From positions 61,774 to 125,773 of the forward strand of contig NZ_MSIE01000019.1 of NCBI RefSeq assembly GCF_001921205.1: a stretch of 64,000 nt of DNA, written 5' to 3'. The stretch is from Actinophytocola xanthii (GTDB taxonomy: Bacteria > Actinomycetota > Actinomycetes > Mycobacteriales > Pseudonocardiaceae). The notes beneath the pieces are model-generated. The model had not been told where the DNA came from. It saw nothing but the letters and a program-made list of their open reading frames with translations, and did no database searches. Shown here piece after piece: positions 17,825 through 25,275 of this stretch; the stretch's first letter is position 1, and the number at the start of each line of letters is the position of its first letter. Position numbers and translations under genes: made by a program.

Positions 17825-19074
17825 GCGGTCCGCCACCGCACGGTGTCCAGCACCCGTTCGCACCGCTGCACCGCCTGGGCGGCGTCGGCTCCGGAGGCGA
17901 CGACCAGGCCCATCCGAATGTCCCAGCCGGTGCGCACCGGCACCGCGGTGTCGCCGACGTGCATCGGGAACACCACGCCAACCTCGGCCTCGGCCAGCTC
18001 CTCGAACAGCCCGGGGAACCCGAACACGGGGCTCCCCGGCGCCACCCGGCGCACTGCGACGCCCTCGGCGGCCAGCTCGTCGAGCCCCTCGATCGCGGTG
18101 ACCCTGCCCGGGGTCGGGGTGAACACCCGCAGGGCGGCCCCGCCCCGCGGGGCGGGAGGACCGGCCGGCAGGTCGACGAGGCCGAGCGGGGCGCCGAGGA
18201 ACAGCAGGTTCGCGTCGACGCCGTAGGCTCGGCGGACCACCTCGGGGATGCCCAGCCCGGCCATCCGGTTGTGGGTCTCCATCAGCCGGGGCCCGTCGCG
18301 GGTGACGACGAACTCGGTGTGCGAGGGGCCGTCGGTCACCCCGATCGCGTCGAGCAGCCGGACGGTCAGCTCGCGCATGGTGGCCTCGTGCGGGCCGACC
18401 ACCCTCGGCGGCGCGGTGATGCCGATCTCCACCAAGTGGTCGTTGATGGTCTCGTCGGTCAGGCCGAGCGTGGCGTGCTGACCGTCCACGGAGAACGCCT
18501 CGACCGTCGCGAGTGGACCGTCGAGGTACTCCTCGGCGACCGCCTCGCGGTAGCCGGCGGCGTCCATCGCCTTCCAGGCGAGCTCGGCCTCCAGCGTCCC
18601 GGTGACGATGTGGACGTCGGCGCTGCCGGAGCCGTCCACCGGCTTGAGGACGGCGCGGCCGACCGACTCCACGAACCCGGCGGCCTCCCGGCGGTCGCGG
18701 ACCAGCCGGTGCGCGACGCGGTCGATGCCGTGCCGCGCCAGCGTCTCCCGTACGGCCGCCTTGTTCTTGATCGTGCGGGCCGCCGCGGCCGGTGTGTGTG
18801 GCACGCCGAGCGCCTCGGCCACCTCGGCGGCCGGGACCGTGCCCAGGTCGGTCGTGCACAGCACGCGGTCCAACGGCCGGGCCCGGTGCAGCGGCGCCAG
18901 CACCTCGAGCACGGCCGCGGGGTCGGTGACCGGGGCGTGCACGATCCGCTCGCAGTGCTCGGCGAAGTCGGGCTCGTACCGGCCGGGCTCGTGCACCAGG
19001 ACGACGTCGACGTCGAGCGCGCGGGCGTACTTGACGGCGTGCAGGCGCCCGCCGATCACGGCTACCCGTGGCAT
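17821..19074 (-). CDS. ATP-grasp ligase (carboxylate-amine ligase), classical type A
   Basis: 417 aa. An N-terminal Rossmann-like pre-ATP-grasp domain (RVAVIGGRLHAVKYARAL) is followed by the ATP-grasp core: KNKAAVRETLARHG, the nucleotide-binding strand RAVLKPVDGSGS, EEYLDGPLATVEAF, and the metal-site region EFVVTRDGPRLMETHNRM. The arrangement matches BacD- and DabC-type dipeptide ligases, which activate a carboxylate as acyl phosphate and couple it to an amino group. It sits between a second ligase and the exporter in one operon. Substrates unknown. Confidence 0.85.
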   Translation of the reverse strand: MPRVAVIGGRLHAVKYARALDVDVVLVHEPGRYEPDFAEHCERIVHAPVTDPAAVLEVLAPLHRARPLDRVLCTTDLGTVPAAEVAEALGVPHTPAAAARTIKNKAAVRETLARHGIDRVAHRLVRDRREAAGFVESVGRAVLKPVDGSGSADVHIVTGTLEAELAWKAMDAAGYREAVAEEYLDGPLATVEAFSVDGQHATLGLTDETINDHLVEIGITAPPRVVGPHEATMRELTVRLLDAIGVTDGPSHTEFVVTRDGPRLMETHNRMAGLGIPEVVRRAYGVDANLLFLGAPLGLVDLPAGPPAPRGGAALRVFTPTPGRVTAIEGLDELAAEGVAVRRVAPGSPVFGFPGLFEELAEAEVGVVFPMHVGDTAVPVRTGWDIRMGLVVASGADAAQAVQRCERVLDTVRWRTA

Positions 19075-19090
19075 GTGGGTACTCCCCTTC

Positions 19091-20344
19091 TCAGGTGGGT
19101 TCGGTCTCCAGCCGGACCAGGGCGGTCAGCTCGCGGAACGTGCTGTCGAGCGCGTCGAGCGCCGGCGCGACGAACATCAGGTGGCCGTGGCCCTGGAAGG
19201 TCTGCGGGGGCACGGCGAGCGGCTCGCCCGGCTCGCGGTAGATGTCGAGCTCGACGACCCGCGGGTCGGCGCGGGCCTCCTCGACGCCCCGGGCGGCGAC
19301 GAACCGGCCCGCCCGCTCGGGGAAGATGTTCCAGAACCCGACGGCCGCGGGCCGCTCCCTCGGCTCGATCCCGGGCGCTCGGCCGGTCGCGACGTCGAGC
19401 GCGCCCTCGACCAGGTCGACGCCGGTGGACAGCAGGACCGATCGGTAGATGGGTCCGCCGCCGAGCCGGGCCGCGGCCTCCAGCAGGACCGGCTCTGTCC
19501 CGTTCCGCAGGCGGAACTCGACGTGGGTACCGCCGACGTCGATGCCCAGCGCGGCGTGCACGTCCGCCGCCGCGGCGGCCGCGGTCGCCGCCACCTCGGC
19601 CGGCAGCCGCGTCGGCGTGCAGGCGTAGACCTCCTCGAACGTCGGTCCGGTCGGCAGCGGTTTGTCGTGGATGGCGACCGAGTGGGTGACCCCGCCGACC
19701 ACGAGCGACTCGACGCTGATCTCCGGGCCGGGCACGAACTCCTCGAGCAGCAGCCCGCCGCCGTACTCGGCGACCGCGGCGCGGTGCAACGGGTCCCGGG
19801 AGAAGCCGGCCCAGGCGCCGTGGCGGAAGAACTCGAAGTGCGCGGCGAGCTCGTCGCGGTCGGCGACGCTGCGGACGAACATGCTCCCGGTGCCGAGCAC
19901 CGGCTTGAGCACCAGCGGGAACCCGACGCCCTCGGCCACGTCGAACGCCTCGTCGAGGTCGCGGGCGAGCCCGAACCGGGGCTGGCGCACGTCGTGGGCC
20001 TGTGCCGCCAGGCGCATCCGGTACTTGTCCCTGGCCAGCTGGGCGGTGCGCTCACTCACCCAGGGCAGGCCGAGCTCGGCGGCCACCCGCGCCACGGCCG
20101 GCACGAGCGCCTCGGCGAACGTGACGACGCCGGACACCGGGGCGGTCTCCGCCTTGACCGCGGCCAGCACGTCCTCGGCGTTCGCGGTGTCCACCGGCAC
20201 TACCCGGTCGGCCAGCTCGGCCTCCCACGTGGCGCCGGCCATCAGCAGCACCAGCTCCTCGCCGTGGTCGGCGGCATAGCGGGCGGCACGCGCCAGATGC
20301 CGCCGCCGGCTCGGGTTGCCCTTGTGTACGACCAGAATGCTCAT
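19091..20344 (-). CDS. ATP-grasp ligase, classical type B
   Basis: 417 aa from the ATG at 20344, overlapping the aminotransferase stop; the longer in-frame extension upstream is antisense noise inside that gene. Features: pre-ATP-grasp Rossmann segment (SILVVHKGNPSRRRHLARAA), RTAQLARDKYRMRLAAQ, FPLVLKPVLGTGS for nucleotide binding, LLEEFVPGPEISVESLV, and VEFRLRNGTEPVLLEAAARL for the metal site. It is similar in plan to its downstream neighbour but diverged, so it likely performs a separate coupling. A gap of 16 bases separates the two. Confidence 0.85.
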   Translation of the reverse strand: MSILVVHKGNPSRRRHLARAARYAADHGEELVLLMAGATWEAELADRVVPVDTANAEDVLAAVKAETAPVSGVVTFAEALVPAVARVAAELGLPWVSERTAQLARDKYRMRLAAQAHDVRQPRFGLARDLDEAFDVAEGVGFPLVLKPVLGTGSMFVRSVADRDELAAHFEFFRHGAWAGFSRDPLHRAAVAEYGGGLLLEEFVPGPEISVESLVVGGVTHSVAIHDKPLPTGPTFEEVYACTPTRLPAEVAATAAAAAADVHAALGIDVGGTHVEFRLRNGTEPVLLEAAARLGGGPIYRSVLLSTGVDLVEGALDVATGRAPGIEPRERPAAVGFWNIFPERAGRFVAARGVEEARADPRVVELDIYREPGEPLAVPPQTFQGHGHLMFVAPALDALDSTFRELTALVRLETEPT

Positions 20345-21642
20345 GAGTCCTCCAGGGTCAGCGCGGCGCCGACGGCGGCGATGCCGGTACACAGGTCGTC
20401 CTCGGTGATGACCAGGGGTGGGAACAGGTGCACGCGGTTCGCGGCGACGAAGGGCCAGACGCCTCGGGCGCGGCAGGCGGACAGCACCTCGGCCATCCGG
20501 GGGTGCACCCGCCCGGGTGCCGCGTACGGGGCGAGCGGCGCGCGGGTCGCCCGGTCGGCCACCAGCTCGAGCGCCCACGCCAGCCCTCTGCCCCGAACCT
20601 CGCCCACCACCGGCAGGTGCCCGGCCAGCTCGGTGAGCAGCGGCCGCACCACGCGCTCCCCGAGGTCCGCGGCGCGGTCCACCAGGCCGTCCTCCTCGAG
20701 CACGGTCAGCGAGGCGACGATCGAGGCGCAGGCCAGCGGATGGCCGGAGTAGGTCAGGCCGCCCGGGTAGGGCCGCTCGGCGAAGTGCTCGGCCACCCGC
20801 TCCCCCACCACAACGCCGCCGACCGGCACGTAGCCGGAGTTGACGCCCTTGGCGAAGGTCAGCAGGTCCGGCCGAACGCCCCACAGGTCGCAGGCGAACC
20901 AGGCGCCGCAGCGGCCGAAGCCGGTCATCACCTCGTCGGCGACCAGCAGGATGCCGTGTTCGTCGCAGAGGGCGCGGACCCCGGCGAGGTAGCCCTCCGG
21001 CGGCACCAGCACGCCGTTGCTCCCCACCACCGGCTCGACGATCACCGCCGCGACCGTGTGCGGGCCCTCCAGCTCGAGCAGCCGGCGCAGGTGCGCCAGC
21101 GCGCGCTCACCCTCCTGCTCCTCGCTGGTGGCGTGGAACTCCGACCGGTACAGGTACGGCCCGAAGAACCGCACCGTCCCGGCGCCGGCGCCGGGCACCG
21201 CCCAGCGCCGCGGGTCGCCGGTGACACCGATGGCCCCCTCGGTCGCGCCGTGGTAGGACCGGTGCGCGGCCAGGACCTTGGGCCGCCCGGTGACGCAACG
21301 CGCCATCCGCAGGGCGTGTTCGACGGCGTCGGCGCCACCCGTGGTGAACAGCACCGACCTGGCCCCGGGCGGGGCGAGCTCCAGAATCATGCGGGCCGCC
21401 CGCTCGCGCACCTCCGCGCCGAACGACGGGGCGAGCGTGCACATGCGGCCGGCCTGGTGCGTGACCGCGGCGACCACGGCCGGGTGCTGGTGGCCGAGGT
21501 GCAGGTTGCCCAGCTGGGCGTGCAGGTCCAGGAAGCGCTCGCCCTCCCGGGTCCAGAACCAGGCACCCGCACCGCCGGCCACCACCACCGGAGCGGCCTT
21601 GGCCTGCGCCACCCAGGGGTGGAAGACCGGATCAGACGCCAT
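20341..21642 (-). CDS. Class III PLP-dependent aminotransferase
   Basis: 433 aa. The fold-type I signature is complete: TTGGADAVEHALRMAR (phosphate cup), SYHGATEGAIGVTG, DEVMTGFGRCG with the PLP-pyridine Asp, and the Schiff-base lysine K265 in LLTFAKGVNSGYVPVGG. The pattern is closest to omega-amino acid enzymes such as taurine-pyruvate or beta-alanine-pyruvate aminotransferase. It overlaps the aldehyde dehydrogenase gene by 11 bases, implying that an aldehyde made by that enzyme is aminated here to give a terminal amine for the ligases. Substrate is inferred. Confidence 0.87.
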   Translation of the reverse strand: MASDPVFHPWVAQAKAAPVVVAGGAGAWFWTREGERFLDLHAQLGNLHLGHQHPAVVAAVTHQAGRMCTLAPSFGAEVRERAARMILELAPPGARSVLFTTGGADAVEHALRMARCVTGRPKVLAAHRSYHGATEGAIGVTGDPRRWAVPGAGAGTVRFFGPYLYRSEFHATSEEQEGERALAHLRRLLELEGPHTVAAVIVEPVVGSNGVLVPPEGYLAGVRALCDEHGILLVADEVMTGFGRCGAWFACDLWGVRPDLLTFAKGVNSGYVPVGGVVVGERVAEHFAERPYPGGLTYSGHPLACASIVASLTVLEEDGLVDRAADLGERVVRPLLTELAGHLPVVGEVRGRGLAWALELVADRATRAPLAPYAAPGRVHPRMAEVLSACRARGVWPFVAANRVHLFPPLVITEDDLCTGIAAVGAALTLEDS

Positions 21643-23038
21643 GACGGTCCCAGTGCACGCCGAAGACGGTCTCCTCGTCCGGCCGCCGCTCGGGGATGGG
21701 GTGGGAGACCGTGGTGCGGTTCATGAAGTGCCGCCAGGTCACGTTCTCCGACTGGGCGCAGCCGCCCCAGCTGCCGCTCGCCACGATCGAGGTGAACGGC
21801 AGGCCGTTGTCGAAGCTGCCGCTGTTCCCCGAGCCGGTGGACTGGTTCACCATCACCCTGGCCACCCCGACCCGTTCGGCGAGCGCGGCCACCCGGTCCG
21901 CGCGGGTGGTGTGGATGCCGCAGCTGTGCCCGCTGCCGCAGGCCCGGGTGATCGCGTCCACCGCGGCCACGGCCTGGTCGAAGTCCTGGTAGGTCACCAG
22001 GGTGAACACCGGTGAGAGCTTCTCGCCCAGCAGCGGGTCGGCCGGGTCCACCTGGTCGAGCACGGCGACCAGCGACGTGGTCTTGTCCGGGTCGGCCGGC
22101 TCGATGCCGGCGCGCTCGGCCAGGGCGGCGGCGGGGCGGCCGATCGCCGAACGGTCCAGCCGGGTCCCGTCGGGCCAGAGCACGCGCCGCAGTCGTGCGG
22201 TCTCGTCCGGGTCGCACAGGTGCACGCCGCGCTCGCGCAGCTCGGCGCGGAACTCCGCGGCGACCGCCGCCGCGACGAGCACGTTGCTCTCCGAGGAGCA
22301 GGAGGTCCCGTTGTTGAACGTCGACCCGGTGACGATCCGCTCGGCGGCGGCGGCCAGGTCGGCCGTCTCGTCCACCACGACCGTGGGGTTGCCGACGCCG
22401 GCCCCGATGGCGGGTGTGCCGCTGGCGTAGGCGCGGCGCACGGTCGCCGCCCCGCCGGAGACCACGACGAGGTCGGCGGCGCTCATCAGCGCCTCGGCCA
22501 GGGGGCGGCCGCTCGGCCCGACGCGCTGCACCAGGTCCGGCGGGGCCCCCACCTCCACCAGCGCGGCCCGGATGAGGGCGACGGCGTGGGCGACGGCGTC
22601 CTGCGCGGCGGGGTTGGGACAGCACACGACCGCGTTGCGGGTCTTGAGCAGCTGCAGCGTCGTGCACACCACGGCCGAGCAGGGCGCGGTCGCCGGGCTG
22701 ACCAGCGCCACCACCCCGACCGGTTTGGCCAGGACGCGCAGGCCGAGCGCCGGGTCGGCCTCGAGCACGCCGACGGTCCGCGCGCCGTGCATGTCCCGCA
22801 GCGTGCCGAGCACCCGCCTGCGGTGCAGGGCGAACAGGTCCTCCGGGTCGCCCAGCCCGGTGCCGCGATGCGCTGTCGCGGACATCGCACGCACGTTGTC
22901 CGCCCGGTAGCACCACCAGCCGACCGCGGCGACGACGTCGTCGACCCGGTGCTGCGGCCAGGTGGCGGCCTGCTCCTGGGCAGCCCGGGCACGGACGAGG
23001 GCCGCGTCGACCACATGGTCGGTCCCTGGATTGTCCAC
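21632..23038 (-). CDS. Acylating (CoA-dependent) aldehyde dehydrogenase
   Basis: 468 aa, GTG start with GGAGGAG upstream. The catalytic cysteine C247 lies in FNNGTSCSSES, the pattern of AdhE, SucD and sulfoacetaldehyde dehydrogenase (SauS) rather than ordinary NAD aldehyde dehydrogenases. The C-terminal GSFDNGLPFT and GSWGG and NVTWRHFMNRTTVS blocks also fit the acylating class. The reaction is aldehyde + CoA + NAD(P) giving acyl-CoA, reversible. As first gene of the left arm and coupled to an omega-aminotransferase, it may run reductively to supply an amino aldehyde precursor (malonate semialdehyde or sulfoacetaldehyde are possible). Confidence 0.85.
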   Translation of the reverse strand: MDNPGTDHVVDAALVRARAAQEQAATWPQHRVDDVVAAVGWWCYRADNVRAMSATAHRGTGLGDPEDLFALHRRRVLGTLRDMHGARTVGVLEADPALGLRVLAKPVGVVALVSPATAPCSAVVCTTLQLLKTRNAVVCCPNPAAQDAVAHAVALIRAALVEVGAPPDLVQRVGPSGRPLAEALMSAADLVVVSGGAATVRRAYASGTPAIGAGVGNPTVVVDETADLAAAAERIVTGSTFNNGTSCSSESNVLVAAAVAAEFRAELRERGVHLCDPDETARLRRVLWPDGTRLDRSAIGRPAAALAERAGIEPADPDKTTSLVAVLDQVDPADPLLGEKLSPVFTLVTYQDFDQAVAAVDAITRACGSGHSCGIHTTRADRVAALAERVGVARVMVNQSTGSGNSGSFDNGLPFTSIVASGSWGGCAQSENVTWRHFMNRTTVSHPIPERRPDEETVFGVHWDRHGV

Positions 23039-23259
23039 GTGATCTCCTCCGTCGGACGCGCGTCCTTGTTCCGCATTCCTCGCGGCAGTGGTCGGGTCGC
23101 GTTCCCCTCGCGCAGCGGACAGTTTGCCGCACTGTCGCGCATTCTGCGCTGAAAAATTCTTCCCAGTACAGTTAAGCGTTGCTCCAATGACCGGACCGGC
23201 CTAATCACTACTCAATTCGAGGGTTCGATGTATCTGGGGAAGGGGAGCTTCCTCGCCGC

Positions 23260-23274
23260 CTTACCGCTGGTAAG
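23260..23274. promoter_or_regulatory. Dyad with LysR-type T-N11-A form
   Basis: CTTACCGCTGGTAAG: perfect 6-base arms with a 3-base centre. The inner 13 bases have the T-N11-A form typical of LysR-family boxes. It lies 4 bases upstream of a TTGACA -35 box, and the cluster ends with a LysR gene at 32.7-33.7 kb, a natural candidate to bind here. Confidence 0.5.
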
Positions 23275-23278
23275 AGCG

Positions 23279-23308
23279 TTGACAGGGGTCGAAGTGACCT
23301 GTTAGAAC
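23279..23308 (+). promoter_or_regulatory. Probable vegetative promoter of the right arm
   Basis: Perfect -35 TTGACA at 23279-23284, an 18-base spacer and a weak -10 TAGAAC at 23303-23308. About 100 bases of leader precede the NeuB-like start. The weak -10 fits a promoter that needs an activator. Confidence 0.45.
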
Positions 23309-23407
23309 ACTTGCCGCAAAGAATCGATGGGCGTGGCTCGTTTTCCGTCGGGGGAAACCGATCCCTATTGCCCGGGGAACTTACTTCCGACCTGACAAGG
23401 AAAACCC

Positions 23408-24454
23408 GTGAGAAAGCTTTCCATCGCCGGCCGGTTCATCGACGACTCCACCGACGCGTACGTGATCGCCGAGATCGGGCACAACCACGAGGGAGATCTC
23501 GGCAAGGCCGAGGAGCTCGTCCGCGCGGCGGCCGCGGCCGGTGCGAGCGCGGCCAAGCTCCAGAAGCGTGACAACCGCTCGCTCTACACCCGGGCCATGT
23601 ACGACGAGCCCTACACCGGGCGCAACAGCTACGGTCCGACCTACGGCGCGCACCGCGAGGCGCTCGAGTTCGGCGCCGCCGAGTACCGGCACCTCGCCGC
23701 GGTCGCCGCCGACGCCGGCATCCACTTCATCTCCACCGCCTTCGACTTCCCCAGCGTGGACTTCCTGGTGGAGCTGGGGGTCCCAGCGATCAAGATGGCC
23801 TCCGGCGACCTGACCAACGTCCCGCTGCTCACCTACGCGGCCAAAGCCGGCATCCCGCTGGTCATCAGCACCGGTGCCGCCGACATGGCCGACGTGCGCC
23901 GCGCGGTGGACGCGATCCTGCCGATCAACCCGCAGCTGGCCGTGTTGCAGTGCACGGCGATCTACCCCGCGGCGCCGGTCGACCTCAACCTGTCGGTCAT
24001 CCGGACCTACCGCAGGGAGCTGCCGGAGGTCGTGGTCGGCTTCTCCGGGCACGACCTCGACCTGAGCCCCAGCTACCTCGCCTACGCGCTCGGGGCCAGG
24101 GTGATCGAGAAGCACGTCACGCTGGACCGCGGCCGCCCCGGCAGCGACCACCACTTCTCGCTCGAGCCGGCACAGCTCGGCGAGCTGGTCTCGGGGCTGC
24201 GCCGCACCCGGGAGGCACTCGGCTCGCCGGTCAAGGCGCGGGACCCCCGGGAGCTGCCGGCGCTGCGCAAGATGGGCAAGAAGCTCGTCGCCGCGCGGCC
24301 GCTGCCCGAGGGGCACGTGCTCGGCGAGGTCGACATCCTGATCAAGTCTCCGGGCGACGGCACCCCGCCGTACCTGCTCGACCAGGTCATCGGTCGGCCC
24401 CTCGGCGCTCCGCTCGCCGCGGAGGCCGACATCACCCTCGACGTCCTGGCATGA
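23408..24454 (+). CDS. NeuB/SpsE-family PEP-dependent sugar-acid synthase
   Basis: 348 aa, GTG start with AAGGAA upstream. The N-terminal TIM barrel carries AEIGHNHEGDLGKAEELV and GASAAKLQ, then STAFDFPSVDFL, KMASGDLTN, LQCTAIYPAAP and VIEKHVTLDRGRPGSDHH, the metal- and PEP-binding blocks of N-acetylneuraminate synthases. A C-terminal SAF antifreeze-like domain (KKLVAARPLPEGHVL) completes the fold. The family adds PEP to an aldose or N-acylhexosamine to make a 3-deoxy-2-keto sugar acid. No sialic-acid activation genes (neuA-like) follow, so the product probably enters a small molecule rather than a polysaccharide. Confidence 0.88.
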   Translation: MRKLSIAGRFIDDSTDAYVIAEIGHNHEGDLGKAEELVRAAAAAGASAAKLQKRDNRSLYTRAMYDEPYTGRNSYGPTYGAHREALEFGAAEYRHLAAVAADAGIHFISTAFDFPSVDFLVELGVPAIKMASGDLTNVPLLTYAAKAGIPLVISTGAADMADVRRAVDAILPINPQLAVLQCTAIYPAAPVDLNLSVIRTYRRELPEVVVGFSGHDLDLSPSYLAYALGARVIEKHVTLDRGRPGSDHHFSLEPAQLGELVSGLRRTREALGSPVKARDPRELPALRKMGKKLVAARPLPEGHVLGEVDILIKSPGDGTPPYLLDQVIGRPLGAPLAAEADITLDVLA

Positions 24455-25260
24455 CCGCGGCCGCGCCGGACGCGGACCTGTCCGACCGGCTCGCGGTGGT
24501 CACCGGCGTGTGCGGGCGCCTCGGTCCGGTGTGGACCGACGCGCTGCTCGCCGCGGGCGCCGCCGTCGTCGGTCTGGACCGGGCCGGGGCGCCGGACGCC
24601 CGGCTGCGCGAGGTGCTGGAGGTGCACGGAGACAAGGCGTTCCGCTTCCACACCGCGGACGTCACCGACCGGGCCGGGCTGGAGCGGGTGCTCGGCGCGT
24701 GCTCCCGCCCACCGGACGTGCTGGTGAACAACGCCGGTGTCGACTCGCCGCCCTCGGCCGCCGCCCGGGGCTGGGAGTTCCGCGACGTGCCCGTGGAGCT
24801 GTCCGGCACGGTGCTGGACGTCAACGCGCTGGGCACGCTGCTGGCCTGCCAGGTGTTCGGCTCGGCCATGGCCGCCCGCGGCGGCGGGTCGATCGTGAAC
24901 ATCGGCTCGCTCTACGCGGGCCTCGCACCCGACCAGCGGCTCTACGCCCACCTCCCGCTCGACCCGCCGTTCCTGAAGCCGCCCGCCTACGGGATGTCCA
25001 AGGCCGCCGTCGGAGCGCTCACCCGCTACCTCGCCGCGCTCTGGGGCGGGGCGGGCGTGCGGGTGAACACGCTCTCGCCGGGCGGGGTGCTCGGCGACCA
25101 GGACGCGGAGTTCGTCGCGAAGTTCAGCGACCGGGTGCCGCTGCGGCGGATGGCGGTCGCCGCGGACCTGCGCGGCCCGCTGCTGTTCCTGGCCTCGCCG
25201 CAGAGCGGCTACGTGACCGGAACCGAACTGCTCGTCGACGGCGGCTACGGCTGCTGGTGA
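24451..25260 (+). CDS. SDR-family oxidoreductase of the right arm
   Basis: 269 aa, starting inside the NeuB stop (ATGA). The cofactor site is TGVCGRLG, NNAGVDSP follows, and Y-x-x-x-K appears as YGMSKAAVGAL. The last residues, GTELLVDGGYGCW, are standard for classical SDRs. An insertion between residues 160 and 175 (PLDPPFLKPP) enlarges the substrate loop, as in SDRs beside sialic or legionaminic acid genes. Probably oxidises or reduces a hydroxyl of the NeuB-derived or precursor sugar. Exact step unknown. Confidence 0.85.
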   Translation: MTAAAPDADLSDRLAVVTGVCGRLGPVWTDALLAAGAAVVGLDRAGAPDARLREVLEVHGDKAFRFHTADVTDRAGLERVLGACSRPPDVLVNNAGVDSPPSAAARGWEFRDVPVELSGTVLDVNALGTLLACQVFGSAMAARGGGSIVNIGSLYAGLAPDQRLYAHLPLDPPFLKPPAYGMSKAAVGALTRYLAALWGGAGVRVNTLSPGGVLGDQDAEFVAKFSDRVPLRRMAVAADLRGPLLFLASPQSGYVTGTELLVDGGYGCW

Positions 25261-25275
25261 CCATCTGGAGCTGAC

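Larger units (their letters stand above)
23039..23407. promoter_or_regulatory. Divergent promoter region of the two biosynthetic arms
   Basis: 369 bases with clearly lower GC than the genes. It separates the aldehyde dehydrogenase (minus) from the NeuB-like gene (plus) and holds no convincing coding sequence; a short open frame at 23311-23571 overlaps NeuB in another frame. It contains a T-N11-A dyad and a consensus -35 box, described separately, so it is the likely control point of the whole cluster. Confidence 0.7.

Noticed and set aside
23311..23571. 86-residue plus-strand frame in the divergent promoter
   Set aside because: Overlaps the NeuB start in a different frame and becomes Arg-rich after it; not a credible leader peptide.
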